Part shown: positions 1 through 11,899 of the stretch, one piece after another | How positions within the stretch are numbered: the stretch's first letter is position 1 | How the letters are laid out: each line of letters begins with the position of its first letter | Assembly: GCA_949752795.1 (NCBI GenBank) | Contig: OX457058.1 | Location: 163,807,353-163,871,352, forward strand | Direction: 5' to 3' | Length of the DNA stretch: 64,000 nt | Origin: Hyperoodon ampullatus | Taxonomy: Eukaryota; Chordata; Mammalia; Artiodactyla; Ziphiidae | The notes under the pieces: model-generated | Told to the model about the DNA's origin: nothing | Database searches by the model: none | What the model saw: only the letters and a program-made list of their open reading frames with translations | Translations under genes and position numbers: made by a program

Positions 1-172
1 AAATAATTGTAAAATCTGCCATAATGTTGGAAAAGTGTCTGTTCTAGTTTTTCTTTGCAGAATTATTATATGCCCATTAGACCATGCTTTCTCATTGTAT
101 TGTTAAATCTCTGTGCATTAATGATCTGTCTGCTTGACGTAGAAATAACTGAGATAAGTTTACCAGGGAGAT

Positions 173-409
173 AAAATGCATATACTTGGGCTTCCCTGGT
201 GGCGCAGTGGTTGAGAGTCCGCCTGCCGATGCAGGGGACACGGGTTCGTGCCCCGGTCTGGGAAGATCCCACATGCCGCAGAGCGGCTAGGCCCGTGAGC
301 CATGGCCGCTGAGCCTGCGCGTCCGGAGCCTGTGCTCCGCAAGGGGAGAGGCCACAACAGTGAGAGGCCCGCCTACCACAAAAAAAAAAAAGAAAAATGC
401 ATATACTTG
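173..409 (+). mobile_element. CHR-family SINE with 16-bp target-site duplication
   Basis: The tRNA-derived head, beginning gcttccctggtggcgcagt, is followed by a CHR body and an A-rich tail ending near 393. The flanks are a perfect duplication, aaaatgcatatacttg at 173-188 and 394-409, which shows insertion by target-primed reverse transcription. A pol III A-box-like stretch lies in the head, and a B-box-like ggttcgtgccc lies at 243-253, with the consensus GA changed to GT. This cetacean-type CHR sequence is the main taxonomic clue. The antisense strand carries open frames that are not genes. Confidence 0.95.
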
Positions 410-1735
410 TTAAAATAGCCTCATATGTATGAAACAAAAATTACTAGACCTATTGAAGAATTACATAAATCCAGCATCACAATAGGACATTGTGAAACAC
501 TTTATCTCTGGCTAAAAAGGGAAAATCTTGCCTGTTCAACTGCTTGTTTGAGCAGTTTATTTTTGTGTAAATTTATGCAAGTAGTTTTTTGCTTTTCTTA
601 AGACAAAATAATGGAAGAATAAAGAGAATATGTAATTTCTGAACCTACTTCTATATAGTTTAGTTCTCCAGACTAGTTTTGGTGAAGTGGTTTGAAAGAG
701 AAAAGACAAGTTACTTAAGTTCCAAAAAAGATTTAAGTTTTTACATTTAGAAGGGATTAATGAGTCTTAGATTGTTAAAATAGATTTTAATTTACATTAT
801 TATTTTGTCACTTGTGGCTCAGTTACATACAAATATGTAGAGTCTCTTCCAAAGGCCAAAATTCAATTATTCATGTGAGCCAAAGGTAAATATAAGGAAG
901 TTAAGAGAGACTTCGCTTTTGCCTGTGATAAGACTCAAAGTTCAGTTTATATGAGTGATAAGCTGGAATGTCAAGTAAAAGAAGACCTGTAAATTGACCA
1001 AAAAAATAGTTGATTGGAAAGATTGGTGTTTCCTACACAAATTGCATCAATAGATGGTTTCTAGTTAAAGGAAAAAATGCTACTGTTAGTAACAGCTGAA
1101 ATGTATATAACAAGGCAACATTATCCCCAAATATATTTTTTTTAATTAGGAATTCTGTGTGTGAATGTGTATGTATGTGTGTTTATAGTTTTGTCAATTT
1201 AGATAAACTATTCTGTGGTCCAATTCTAATTTTTTATAAATACCCATCAGAATTTTTCAGCCAGTTCTCCAAAATGTTTTAATTTTGATAGATTTTGTTA
1301 AAATGTGCAGTTTCAGCATTTGGAAGATGGCAAGTCATAGACAAAGATGAGACTTTGCCTTTCTCCAATGAACTTTACAGTTTCTCAGTTGATAAGGTTC
1401 AAGTTAGACTAGGAAAGAAGTAATTCCTTGAGTCCTTTATAAACCATGACATACCACATTGAACAATGTGGAAAAATAATGGGTTTCAATTTACAGAAAA
1501 TTTCAGTCCATATACTGTCTCCACAGGCATGAACACAGGAGCTTCCCTGTATCAATCAGAATATTTTTCACTCAGTTACATCCTGAACTATACAACAAGA
1601 CAAATGACTCCAAACAAGTCCACTACACTGTTCTTTAATTCATTCTGGGTATTGCCTAGATATTGTCTTCCCACAAATTATCTATTAACAATAAAACTAT
1701 GCTCAGCCTCCCAGTTATTCTACTTAACCAAGAAT
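410..1735. other. AT-rich unique sequence, no gene seen
   Basis: There are only short open frames on either strand and no recognisable repeat. A degenerate TG-rich run lies at about 1156-1183. The frame at 1466-1786 (106 codons) runs into the neighbouring L2 tail repeat and has no recognisable domain. Confidence 0.6.
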
Positions 1736-1870
1736 ATTTTTATTCATTCATTCATTCATTCAGTAAATTGTGCTGTGAACACCTAATGCCTGCCAGGGAC
1801 TATGTTGGGCACTTGAGATACATCCTGTGACACAAGGTGAAAAACAGTCACCATACCTGTTCTTGTGGAG
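1736..1870 (-). mobile_element. L2 LINE 3' end relic
   Basis: It starts with four attcattcattc-type units, the reverse complement of the TGAA tail repeat of L2. A degraded version of the L2 end follows (the ...gcctgccagggactatgttgggcact... class). It lies on the minus strand, is heavily diverged and is only a short fragment. Confidence 0.65.
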
Positions 1871-2453
1871 ATCTTTGAGTATGTTTTATCTCCTTTGAGA
1901 GTTTAGGGGGAAGAGTTAATTCCATCCTAAATTCCACTACATGGTATACTATAATGCAAGACTTTATAAAGAAATACCTGATGGCTGAGGGTTAGTGTTT
2001 CTATTTGACTTCCTCTATCAAAAAGGGATGATCTATGGAAAAATTGGAGAGATTTTGGACACTGACCAAAGGTTGCTTCACATGATTGTACTAACACTGT
2101 TTTCTTTTTATTCTTACCTCAGAATTCAACAGCTCTTGCAGGAGTCAGTTAGTCATTATCCTTATCCCAATCCATCTTTTACTGGTTCCTGGTACAGAAC
2201 TTCATGACATGCCACTTCATGGCATCATTCCTCACATAAAGAACTTACAGCTGCCACCTCTCCCATTGTTGCTCAACTTAAATTCAAGACCCTTTCACCT
2301 GTCCTTCCCCCAATCTATTCTAATCAGGTAGTTTGTCATTCAGCAATGCCATCAATTTGCTACAACCAGCTAAAGCTCTTCTCACTCTCTTTCATCATCC
2401 CATGAACTTTTGACTTTCTATGCACTCACTTCAATTCAAACAGAGCAAGTTTC
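1871..2453. other. Unique sequence, no gene seen
   Basis: A C/T-rich plus-strand stretch between an L2 relic and a poly-T run. The frame at 1995-2207 has no identifiable domain, and no splice-like boundaries stand out. Confidence 0.5.
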
Positions 2454-2474
2454 TTTTTTTTTTTTTTTTTTTTT
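2454..2474. repeat. Poly(T) run of 21
   Basis: An uninterrupted T run. The sequence to its right does not match a SINE or LINE 3' end that I recognise, so this could be a simple repeat or the tail of an old minus-strand retroinsertion. It produces a poly-lysine end in the minus-strand frame at 2426-2713, which should not be read as protein. Confidence 0.8.
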
Positions 2475-2732
2475 CCTGACCAAATGAATCTCAGAAAACG
2501 TACAGTGCAATATCTCACTCTGTGGTCTTGGGAAATCATAGGGCTTTTTTCTAGACTGGTCTTTCCTTCAAATCCAAACTCTTTTCCATGAAGAGAGATT
2601 CTGTTTTCAAAATCTGTTTGAACCAGTTTAGCTCTCCTCAGTTTGAAGCTGAGATTTATATGGGAGTTGGGTATGAATGGTAGACCTGAGTTTAAAAAGT
2701 AGAGTTTTTCCATAATTCAAAAAGGGGCATGT

Positions 2733-2981
2733 ATGACAATGTTCATTGCAGCACTATTTACAATAGCCAGGATGTGGAACCAAACAAAATGTCCATCAAC
2801 AGATGAATGGATAAAGAAGATGTGGTACATATATACAATGGACTATTACTCAGCCATAAAAAGAAATGAAATTGAGCTATTTGTAGTGAGGTGGATGGAC
2901 GTAGAGTCTGTCATACAGAGTGAAGTAAGTCAGAAACAGAAAAATAAATACCGTATGCTAACACATATATATGGAATCTAA
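2733..2981 (+). pseudogene. L1 ORF2 C-terminal fragment
   Basis: The 82-codon open frame contains residues typical of the L1 ORF2 C-terminus, such as FIAALFTIA followed by a WIKKMW...YYSAIK block, and stops shortly before the L1 3' UTR. It lacks the endonuclease, reverse-transcriptase and most of the cysteine-rich region, so it is dead on arrival. It is the coding remnant of the surrounding truncated L1, not a host gene. Confidence 0.9.
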
Positions 2982-3317
2982 AAAAAAAAAAAAAATGGCA
3001 CTGATGAACCTAGTTGCAGGGCAGGAATAAAGAGATAGACATAGAAAATGGACTTGAGGGCATGGGGTGAGAGGGTGAAGCTGGGGCGAAGTGAGAGTGG
3101 CATCGACATACATACACTACCAAATGTAAAATAGTTGGCTGGTGGGAAGCAGCAGCGTAGCACAGGGAGATCCACTCTGTGCTTTGCAATAACCTAGAGG
3201 GGAGGGATAGGGAAGATGGGAGGGAAGCTCAAGAGGGAAGGGATAGGGGGACATATGTATGCCTATGGTTGATTTGCTTTATTGTGCAACAGAAGTAATT
3301 ATACTCCAATAAAGATC

Positions 3318-3345
3318 TATTAAAAATAAAAATAAATAAATAAAT
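3318..3345 (+). repeat. (TAAA)n tail of L1
   Basis: An A-rich tail of taaa/aaat units closing the L1 insertion immediately before its right target-site duplication. Confidence 0.9.
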
Positions 3346-3356
3346 AAAAAGTAGAG

Positions 3357-4750
3357 GCTTTCATAAGCACTGGATCAATAGAAAATGCATTTACGAAGGT
3401 TTGGATTTGTTTTCAAAAGCTGAGAAAGGTGAAAGCCCTGATTTATGAGCTAAGGATGAAGGGTGAATTATGGGCAGTAGGAAAGACAATGTGAGGCACT
3501 TTTTTTTTTTTTCAAGATGACTCATCTCTAAAACTGGAGCAAAGAGAAGCTTGTCGTTCAGATTAAAATGAAGAGTTGCACTTGAGTTCAAAGAATGAAG
3601 TTTTCTCACCCTTTCTAAATGTGTGACACAATATTTTGATTTTTAATGTGAGATTACAACCATGGATAGTGTGAATTATGGTGCTCAAGAGTGATATATA
3701 AATTACAGTTAGTTTCATTAAAATTGAAATAAACCCTTGTGTTTTATTGAAATTATTGGATTCATCTGTTACATTATTGAAATGTGAGAGGATTTTACAA
3801 ATAGAGATATCACTGCCAACACCTTTTAAAAATCAATTAAGGAAAAATTTTCCTTGCAGAAGTGATAATAATATTTAATAATAGAAATCCTTGCTTTTGA
3901 GATTCTTAACAAGCATAGATAAACAATTATTGTGCCAACAAAATGCCCTGCATTAAATCAATTAATGGTAAGCTTACTCTGACATTTTGATATACACTTG
4001 CTATGAAAATATTAAGGACATGTATCCAGCAAAACCAACAATAATTCATTAGTTTTCATATTTCTGAATCAAAATGGAAAAGAAAAACATCCTTGATATT
4101 CAGGATTTTAGGATCTGATTATGCCAGAAAGAAGGTAGAATTAAGGAAAGCCCTTCCAAATTCTGTTTCCGGCAAAACTTTATTGGATTTGTTGAAAGAA
4201 AAAGAGGAGATTTCTCATTAGGTGAGGAAGAAGCAAAAAAACTCTTTTCAAAGTACATTTTTCTAGTCTACAGGAAACGCCTATGATGTAGTCCATCTAA
4301 TCAGTAGAAGCACATGTATACTGTATAATCAATATTTATCCAGAGTGAAACAATATTGTTCTCGGAACCAACCATCCATCAGTCTCTGGTCTAGTTCTTA
4401 ACAAAACTATCATGTGAACACCCCTCCAACTAGTACATCCCCCATTTGTGATAGGCCATCCCAGTTTAATGTGAATTTGACGATAAAGGTGATGGACTGT
4501 TGATGTGCTGCTTCAAAAAGCATGTGGCATTTGTAGGAGGGAGGCAGTGTTTTCTCAGATTACAGGTGGAGTGTATACTCTGTCCCTGCCAGGGTTATTC
4601 ATAATATTTTTTTTTCTGATTACAATTTCTAAAGAAGAATACCAAAATATTTTTCTATACTATTGACACTGTAGTTAAATGTGATTCATCTAAGAGGAGA
4701 AAGGACACAGTCTTGGGCATCAGAACATCAGCAAGCAAGGTACTATAAGA
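3357..4750. other. AT-rich unique sequence, no gene seen
   Basis: No gene or recognisable repeat apart from a T run at 3500-3512. Short frames such as 3391-3609 (minus) show no domain. Confidence 0.5.
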
Positions 4751-4754
4751 GGCA

Positions 4755-4920
4755 GCAAGAATGCAGGATTTGAGGAGCTTGGTTCTGGCTTATATTGGTT
4801 ATATAACCTCCAGAGACAGTTACTTCTGAGACCTCAGTTTTCTCATCTTTACAGTCAGGAAAATGAGAATCACTGTACTTTAAATTCTTGAGAGTTCTTG
4901 TGAATCTGTGGATACACCTT
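4755..4920 (+). mobile_element. Degraded MIR SINE (possible)
   Basis: The order of motifs fits a plus-strand MIR: a cttggttctggctt block, then acctcagttttctcatctttacag, then an A-rich stretch. Divergence is high, so this rests mostly on the ctcagttttctcatct core. Confidence 0.5.
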
Positions 4921-7357
4921 GTATGTATGTTTAATTCTTTATTTCAAGTTGTCAGAGTATCCCAAAATGGAATGTTTTTATGTGGCCCTAGTTGTTTCCT
5001 AAATTACTGCCAAGCAATTGGATTACATTCATGATAGCTTCACATCTTTTCCCCAAACCCTGGTTATTCTTGCCGTGGTCTCTGATTCACAGAGCTGCCT
5101 TTTCTTTCTCTCTGCTTCTTCTACTTCATTCTCCTCACTCTCCTGCTTGGTCTCTATTTCTGTTTTATTGAGTCCTATTGTTTATTATTTAACAATATTC
5201 CCCTATAAAACATAGCAACACAATTTAAACACTTAAAAACAATGAAGACAATATCTTGGCCTCACATAGCATTATTTAGTTCAAAATTTGGAATCATCAT
5301 TCCCTCTCCTTGGTTTCTGGATCCCCTTTCTTTGCAAAACGACATCTCAGCATTCTGGGGACTGAATTTTTGACTGGTGTTCAGCTCTTGACTTACAACA
5401 ACTATGAAATGTTTCTCCCACCCTGTGTTCTTCTGCAGGAGTTAAGTGACATCTGTTTGGCATCTCTTTCAATCTGGTTTAGTTGAGGTAACCATCTTCC
5501 ATGATTATATTTAAGGAAAGGAGAGATGAGACTGAGACAAGCTAAAAACTGTAAGAGTACTAAATTCTGTGCCTACACTAATTGTATAAATGTAATATAA
5601 GTCTCTTTGGATCAGAGAAGTTTGCAGTAGCAATGAGACCTACCTCATACAGAAATGAAGACCTGTTCAAAAGCCAAGGTCCTTCACAGAATAGCTCTTA
5701 TGTTTGTCTGAAATGACTAACTCCCAATTCAAAACATTGTCTATTTGATGTCCTTCTCTTATCAAAATTGTACACTCTTTTCAATAAATAACTTATTACC
5801 TTTTCCGTGGCATTTGAACACCCAGAGTCCTGGCAAAAAATACTTTAGAGAATCCAAAGTCCATATCAATATATCCCAATAGTGACTGTTATTTTTCCAA
5901 AGCAAATAAGATCTCAGAATTTGCAATTATCATAAGATTGCATTAAAACTGAAAAGTATGCAGATACAACATATGAACAACATCCGATTTTGTAAACTCT
6001 ACATAAAACCCAGCTTGACAGTTGAATACATGTGTTAAGTGCTATATTATACTGAATACTGAGAATTATTCTTGTAATGCACTATTGGTTTCAAGGTTTA
6101 TTTTTCTTTGAGTATTTCAGATCATAGTTATGTAAGCAAGGGCAATACTCTTACTGGCTGATCAGCCAGCACCTGGATGGTGTTAATCAGTCTCTAAACA
6201 TCAGTGCTGAAACATGCACATGCATGAATCACATTTGATCAAACATAACAATTAGTACTAAGCCACATGGCTGAAGACTTAAAAGTATGAACTATAAAAT
6301 TTGGGTAGCCAGATCAAAAGAAACTGAATACTCTTACACTTGTAAGTTTTTTTCTTAAATGTATTGTTTATTGCTGGTAGTGGAACCTACTTTAGAGCAC
6401 AAATTTAAAAAAATAGACTCACAACATTTTTTAATCTTTACAAATACTTTGTATATGTATATTTAGTGATATTCAAAAGGGTTTTAAGAGCAGAATCTTG
6501 CTTTAAAGAGAATGTAACGCAGAAGACCATTCTAATTTACAAGTACAAGCTGGTGATACTATGGCGGAGATTGAGACAAATATATAGATATTAACACGTA
6601 CTCTCCAGAGACTTGAAGAGGCCCCAGGGACCCCTTCTTTTGGAGAATAATTAGGACTCCATCCAGAGTAATTTTCTGACCATTGCATTTGAATTTTTTG
6701 ATCTTAAAAACTATCCCAAGATCAAATGTTATGTTAGAGAGAGCAAAGCCTGAGTGACATGGGTATTTGCCCAAGTTCTTTGGCCAGCAATACTGAGTTT
6801 TCCAAATCCTAAATATTTGCCCTTTTTTATGACACTACCTTTGTCTACAGGAGAAAATAGTAGCTACATGTTAATTAAATAGAAATCACTATAGAAAAGA
6901 GGTTAGTATAGATGATTGTTGAACAGTCAAATATAATTAATTTGGTGTAATGTTTAGAGAAGCACCTACGAATGGTTTTGGACCTGGGAAATGCTGACAA
7001 TCAAGGCCATACAAGCAGCCCTATAAAAGAGTAGACTTCTCTGGATTATTTCAAGTGGGGAAAGGTGATTTTCTGAGTTGAAAGATGTCAGAGTATGAAT
7101 AAATATAAAACTTCTCTAACTTAAGAGTCTGATCGCTAAGAGCATTGGTCAATTTCATTGGTTTTATGCTTATTGTGACTTTGCTGCTTGTCACTAGTGA
7201 AGCTACCCTTTATTGAGTAGCTATATGCACATATAACTTCCAGTTAATGAGCATTTTAAGGCCATCAATTTGTGGGAAGAAAAAATCAGTATCTTTAATA
7301 GCTCACACTTATATGGAAAATTCAATATAAGGGGAGGGTTAAAAGACTTTATTTCAG
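4921..7357. other. Unique sequence, no gene seen
   Basis: About 2.4 kb without a recognisable gene or clear interspersed repeat. Frames such as 5018-5215 (plus) and 6503-6774 (minus) overlap each other in different phases, as chance frames do. A stretch around 5720-5830 might be an eroded LTR end, but I could not support a family. Confidence 0.5.
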
Positions 7358-7593
7358 TGTCTTTTTTTTTTTTTTTTTTTTTTGCTGTATGTGGGCCTCT
7401 CACTGTTGTGGCCTCTCCCGTTGCAGAGCAAAGGCTCTGGACACACAGGCTCAGCGGCCATGGCTCACAGGCCCAGCCTCTCTGCGGTATGTGGGATCTT
7501 CCCGGACCTGGGCATGAACCCGAGTCCCCTGCATCAGCAGGCGGACTCTCAACCACTGTGCCACCAGGGAAGCCCCAATTGTCTTTTTTTTTT
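7358..7593 (-). mobile_element. CHR-family SINE, reverse orientation
   Basis: A poly-T tail at 7362-7383 is followed by the reverse complement of the CHR body and head, ending ...ccaccagggaagcccc at 7576. Tgtc plus a T run occurs on both sides (7358 and 7580 onward), giving a short, T-blurred target-site duplication. The plus-strand frame at 7270-7662 is an antisense reading of this SINE. Confidence 0.93.
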
Positions 7594-8599
7594 AGTCGGT
7601 GTAGAATTTTGATTAAGAAGATAAAGAGAAAAAAAAAATCAACCTTCCTGAGAGCTAGATAACCTAAAGACTCCATTGTATGTATGATTTAGGGACCTTA
7701 ACATCTTATTTAGAAGAAAATGAAAAGTGAATATAGAACTCTGGACCCTTCAGTTTTTGTCTCACAATGCTTATAACAACACTCACATGTGTTGTTATGA
7801 GTGAGACTAGCCAGAATATTTAAGATTATGTCAACTCCTTAGTTGTAAAGTACTTGCTAAGAATCAAATAATTATATTTAAGTTTCTTAATTTGGCAAAA
7901 TTATGTTAGTAAAAAATTCAGTGGGTTAGAAAAAAGTAAATTCTTTAACACATATTAATAAAAACCCAGTTGTGCACCAGACGCTTTGCCAATAGCTTGG
8001 AGACCAAGAAATTCCTCCAATGTCCACTAGGATAGGGACAAACACCCCAAAATAATACACATGAATACTTATGACTAAATTAAAAGAAATAATTGTGTGT
8101 CTTCCCCTTTGCTTTTCTTTCTATCTTATTTCCAGCAGAAGAGGCAGGTAACCCCTAGATCCTTGGAAGGGAACTAAGTCTTCCCCTGATAGCCATATTC
8201 TCAGCAAGTGCCCCAAGTAGTGGTAGTACCTGAACAGGGAATACCTGTATGACAGATGTAAAAAGATTGGACCTTATTTTCCCCAAATTTCTCCATGCCC
8301 TTAGCATGGTGCAGAAGAGGCTGGGAAGAGGGCTGTCACATAATGTGAGGAATCTTCCTAATGCTCTGTGCTATGTTGCATCCCAGGAATTTTCCAGAGC
8401 TCTTGGGCCAAAAAGCTTCTAAAATGACAGTGCTTGAATTTCTCATCATCCTAAGAGAATGAATATTTAAGGTCAGAATTAAATTGATATAAAGAAAAAA
8501 CAAATGTGGTATATTTTTTATTCCTGAAACTTGGATGCAGAACTATAAAACAGAAAAATTGCTTTTATTGGAAACTATGGAAAATAAAAATAAGCAAAT
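7594..8599. other. Unique sequence with a short hairpin, no gene seen
   Basis: Contains the inverted repeat listed at 7770-7801. The stretch around 7970-8100 has weak similarity to the L2 end but is too diverged to call. No gene is visible. Confidence 0.5.
7770..7801. repeat. Short hairpin, 10-bp perfect core stem
   Basis: The arms ataacaacac (7773-7782) and gtgttgttat (7789-7798) are perfect reverse complements around a 6-nt loop. The stem extends outward by T-G, T-A and C-G pairs to 7770/7801. No run of T follows it, so it does not resemble a terminator. Confidence 0.8.
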
Positions 8600-8725
8600 G
8601 TGTCAGCAAAGGAAGTTTCTCTGTGGAGGTGATGATTAACCTGAGAATTAGATGCAAGAAGAGTTATATGGAGAAAATTGTTCAGGCAAATATTAGATTT
8701 AAGGGGCTAAACTCATCACTTCTCC
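8600..8725 (-). mobile_element. L2 LINE fragment (possible)
   Basis: The gtggaggtgatgattaacctga block, followed by a gcaagaag...gaaaattgttcaggcaaat order, resembles the reverse complement of the L2 3' UTR just upstream of its terminal part. It is strongly diverged. Confidence 0.4.
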
Positions 8726-8829
8726 ACCAATAAGGTGTCCTGTGGTCCCACATGAGTGATGTGATGGCATTACTTGCCAGTGTGTTTCCATTTTTAAAAG
8801 ATAAAGACATACTTCTGTGCTGGACATAC

Positions 8830-9250
8830 AGGACCCTTGAGGACTTGCCCCATCTTATCCTTCCATGCTCATGTATGGATGCTCTTCACTCACACTCTAC
8901 ATCCCATCTACACCGAAATGATGACAGAAAAGGTCTCCAGATAAGCAACACTCTTTCTCTTTTCCACACCTTTGCAAGCTAAAATTCTCTTTGCCTCAGA
9001 TGCCTCATCAAATTCCTACCCATTCCCAACACTGAATAAAATATCCACTCTCCCTCAAATGGTGCTTTGCACGTCCCAAGGTAAACTGAGCTCTCAGCTA
9101 CCCCACTGTGACATGAACTGCATTTCTTACCCACTTGTTCTGTCACATTGACTGTAGATATCTGTGTTCTCTAACAGAAAGGATATCTTTGTATTGGCAG
9201 AATTTAAGCCAGAACCTGGTACTTTTCTGAAAATGATTACATTTAATGGA
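8830..9250 (+). mobile_element. L2 LINE 3' UTR relic (possible)
   Basis: A C/T-rich series (ttgcctcagatgcctcatc, ctccctcaaatggtgc, tgtagatatctgtgttctc, then agccagaacctggtac) follows the order of the L2 3' UTR, up to the degraded end where gcctggcaca is expected. It lies next to an oppositely oriented L2 fragment. Confidence 0.45.
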
Positions 9251-9709
9251 AACTGTTCTTATGAAAGCCAGAGACAGTGTTTACCACTTACAAATTACCG
9301 AGACACTGCCCAGCTTCTTATAAATTGTCCAACCTTTGCATCAGTAAGAGCCTGGTCTTGATCCCAGGATAGATACACTGCTTTCTCACTGTCCTGAAAA
9401 CAAGAGATGCTCTCTCCTCTCACAGTCTAGGGTTGTGCATCTTCTGTTTGTCTTGATTTTTGCTTGGTCACCTGCATCCTCTTCCTCTGCATGATCACAC
9501 CAAACTTGCATTGGTCTGGCATTGTATGGAGTAGTTTACACTCAGTGGCATGCTGGAGCCTGCTCACACCAGCTTCCCAGAGCCATTTCTGCACATATTG
9601 TCCCAAATCCACATTCACTGACTCCACGTTAGTAGCTTGAAGTCTGCCATGGTGGAATTATTATACCATGGAAACCGGCAAATGCTATTAAGGACACAGA
9701 AGCTGAGAT

Positions 9710-9726
9710 GAGAGAGAGAGAGAGAG
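9710..9726. repeat. (GA)8 microsatellite
   Basis: A pure GA dinucleotide tract, followed by further purine-rich sequence to about 9765. Confidence 0.9.
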
Positions 9727-9777
9727 CCCATAAGAGAGAGAAAAAGAATGAGAAGGAGAGTTTTAAATTAAGGCTCA

Positions 9778-9845
9778 CAAAGGTTAGAAAACTTGCTCAA
9801 GACCCTGAAATGACAGAGCCAGAATTTAACCACAGGCGTGTTTAT
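9778..9845 (-). mobile_element. MIR SINE fragment
   Basis: The core aaaacttgctcaagaccctg, followed by acagagccagaatttaacc, is the reverse-complement MIR signature (...aacttgcccaaggtcac...agagccaggattcgaaccc). Confidence 0.6.
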
Positions 9846-11899
9846 TACCTTAACGTCATGCAGACCTTCTCTCATCTCTCAACTAGATACCCTATACATT
9901 TCCTATTTCCCAGCCCCTTTAACTTTGAGTTGACAAACTGCCCAAACTTGAATAATGCTAATTTGCCAAAGGTATATGCAGAGTCAGGGCTGAAGCCCAA
10001 ATGTTTTACTAAACAGATCAGAAGGTAGAAGGAATTATCAAGAAATATTGTTTTGGTGATCCTTTGCCCATAACCTCTAACCACATGGTGAGTCATCACT
10101 CGGGAATAATCAGATATGCTACCTGAAGCAACACTGCAGCCATGTGTCTTTAGCTCAGTATTTTGTTCTCCTTCCCTGTGAAGCTGGATGGTCTCCAAGG
10201 GCTGGTAGGCACCAAAAAATGGGTGGGAGTTTCTTACCTCTAAACCCAGGATTTGCTTGATTATGAATCACACTTGGGACATACAGGTATGTAGAAATAC
10301 AAATTGCTGTATAGTATAAACTGAGTCTCATTCTTATGTACCTTTTGACAAAAGAGAGTGCATGTATTTGATTGACTGTATTATACAATTCATTTATCTT
10401 GAAAATTGACCTGAAACAGTACCACTTTGGATGTGCCCTAAAGCCCCCATGGCATTCATCAGAGAAGAGTGGCGGGAGAACCTGAGTACATGAAACCTTA
10501 AAGCTTCTAGCAGCTCCTCTTTTAAAGCTCACTAAACTCTCTGTTTGCTTCTAAATCAAGCCTTAAAACAATGACGTAAGGCAGGTGTCAGTGAAATGCT
10601 TTGCACTTTTAAGGGTAAGAAGGTAGAGGCTCTGAGGTAAGTGGGCTTCTGATGTCCTCATGAGTCAGTAAAATTAGCCAGGAAAACAGATGGATTTCCT
10701 ATGCTAACCCCAACAGAAACCTCTTTCTACCACGAGGAATGACAATTTTATTGCAGCCACTCAGAGGGACAGATTTGCAAAAGCAAGACACAGAAGCCAT
10801 CTTCTAAGTTTCTGGTACTTTCCTCAAACTTGAAAATTTCCCAAAGTGTTCAAAGAAAAAAAAAAAAAAAAGATAAACTTTTCCATCTGGGGAAGTTAAG
10901 TGGGTATCGTAATGCTAAAATATTAGCACTGTAATCTTTCTCTGGGATGAACATGATTTAGTAAGATCCTTCCTTAACCAAGAGATAGTAAGAGAATTTC
11001 CTGTCATGCTGCTCCAGAAATTGAGATCCTGTCTCTCTACTTCTCCATGGGCACTTAGAAAGTATCTCCATGTATTTTAAATGAGAAAAAAATACAAATA
11101 CTCTGTCTGCAAATCCTTTCTCATTTCATGTCAATATCCACCCCTCCCATCATCCTGTGTTGACAGGACCAATTTGATGAAGGAGGGTTTAACATGACAC
11201 ACACCCTTTCATCAGCTTAAAAATTGAGGCAAGTGAATATTTACATCATGTTGCTGATCTGTAAAGTACATACCCTGTTTTCTGTCCTAATAAATAGCTG
11301 TCACTCTTGCCTGCATCAGAGATTAGCTGAGAGTGGGTTTGCATGTTCAGTGGCCCCTGCATTACGGGAACAATCTAATATGTCAGATCTCTCCTGTAGC
11401 AGCAGGTCGATTTCTTTCTCTCACTCCTTCATATTGGTTTCCAATGACAGACCTTATAAAACCTTTTAGGTCTGCTTAAAGAAAAAAATCCATAATCATG
11501 CTGGGTTTATCTTTCACCAGAAATGCATGAAATCTAATACTTGATGAGCGAGGATAAGCAGGATCTGTGTTATCTATTTTGCAATGCAATGTTTAGGACA
11601 TATTTTTAGCCTAAAACACTGGCTGAACTTACCATATTTCTAGTGCTTACCAGTGAAAAGGAATCGTACTAAACTGGGACAATTAAATGCTTTCATCCTT
11701 TCCCAGAGAGTTCATGACTCTTGCACACTTGTCCACAATCCTTCTTCCATCCATAAATGCTATCACTAGCTCTTGGATAAGTTTAAGTGGGGTTTACTCA
11801 GGGCACAGTTATCCCAGTGGACCCACACTGATCACAGAGGAATCTCAAGATGTTTTTATTTTTTTACTTTTTCTTTGGTTGCTAGTGTTGTTGGTTCAG

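Larger units (their letters stand above)
2694..3356 (+). mobile_element. 5'-truncated LINE-1 with target-site duplication
   Basis: The element starts near 2712, inside the ORF2 C-terminal coding region, and runs through the 3' UTR, an aataaa signal near 3309 and an A-rich (taaa)n tail to about 3345. It is flanked by the duplication aaaaagtagag at 2694-2704 and 3346-3356. The next ten or so bases are also similar on each side, suggesting a longer duplication that has since diverged. Severe 5' truncation is typical of L1 insertion. Confidence 0.93.
9251..11899. other. Mostly unique sequence, no gene seen
   Basis: Holds a (GA)8 tract at 9710-9726, a short MIR-like remnant at about 9780-9845 and an A run at 10856-10871. 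The frames at 9872-10198 and 10155-10532 (minus) overlap each other and lack recognisable domains. A good donor-like gag|gtaagt occurs near 10637, but I see no matching acceptor. Confidence 0.5.

Noticed and set aside
189..270. tRNA-like sequence in SINE heads (also at 29727, 34524 and 44697)
   Set aside because: A- and B-box-like words are present because CHR SINEs derive from a tRNA, but the anticodon arm and acceptor stem are not intact. These are not tRNA genes.
2426..2713. 95-codon minus frame ending in poly-lysine, as a possible processed pseudogene with a poly-A tail
   Set aside because: The peptide is not recognised and no parent gene could be suggested. The poly-T run alone is insufficient.
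7221..7676. 151-codon minus frame and 130-codon plus frame over the same DNA
   Set aside because: Both cross the CHR SINE and its poly-T/poly-A tail, and lysine or phenylalanine runs come from homopolymers.
10600..10640. Second possible exon ending at gag|gtaagt
   Set aside because: No credible acceptor and branch region upstream at a sensible distance.
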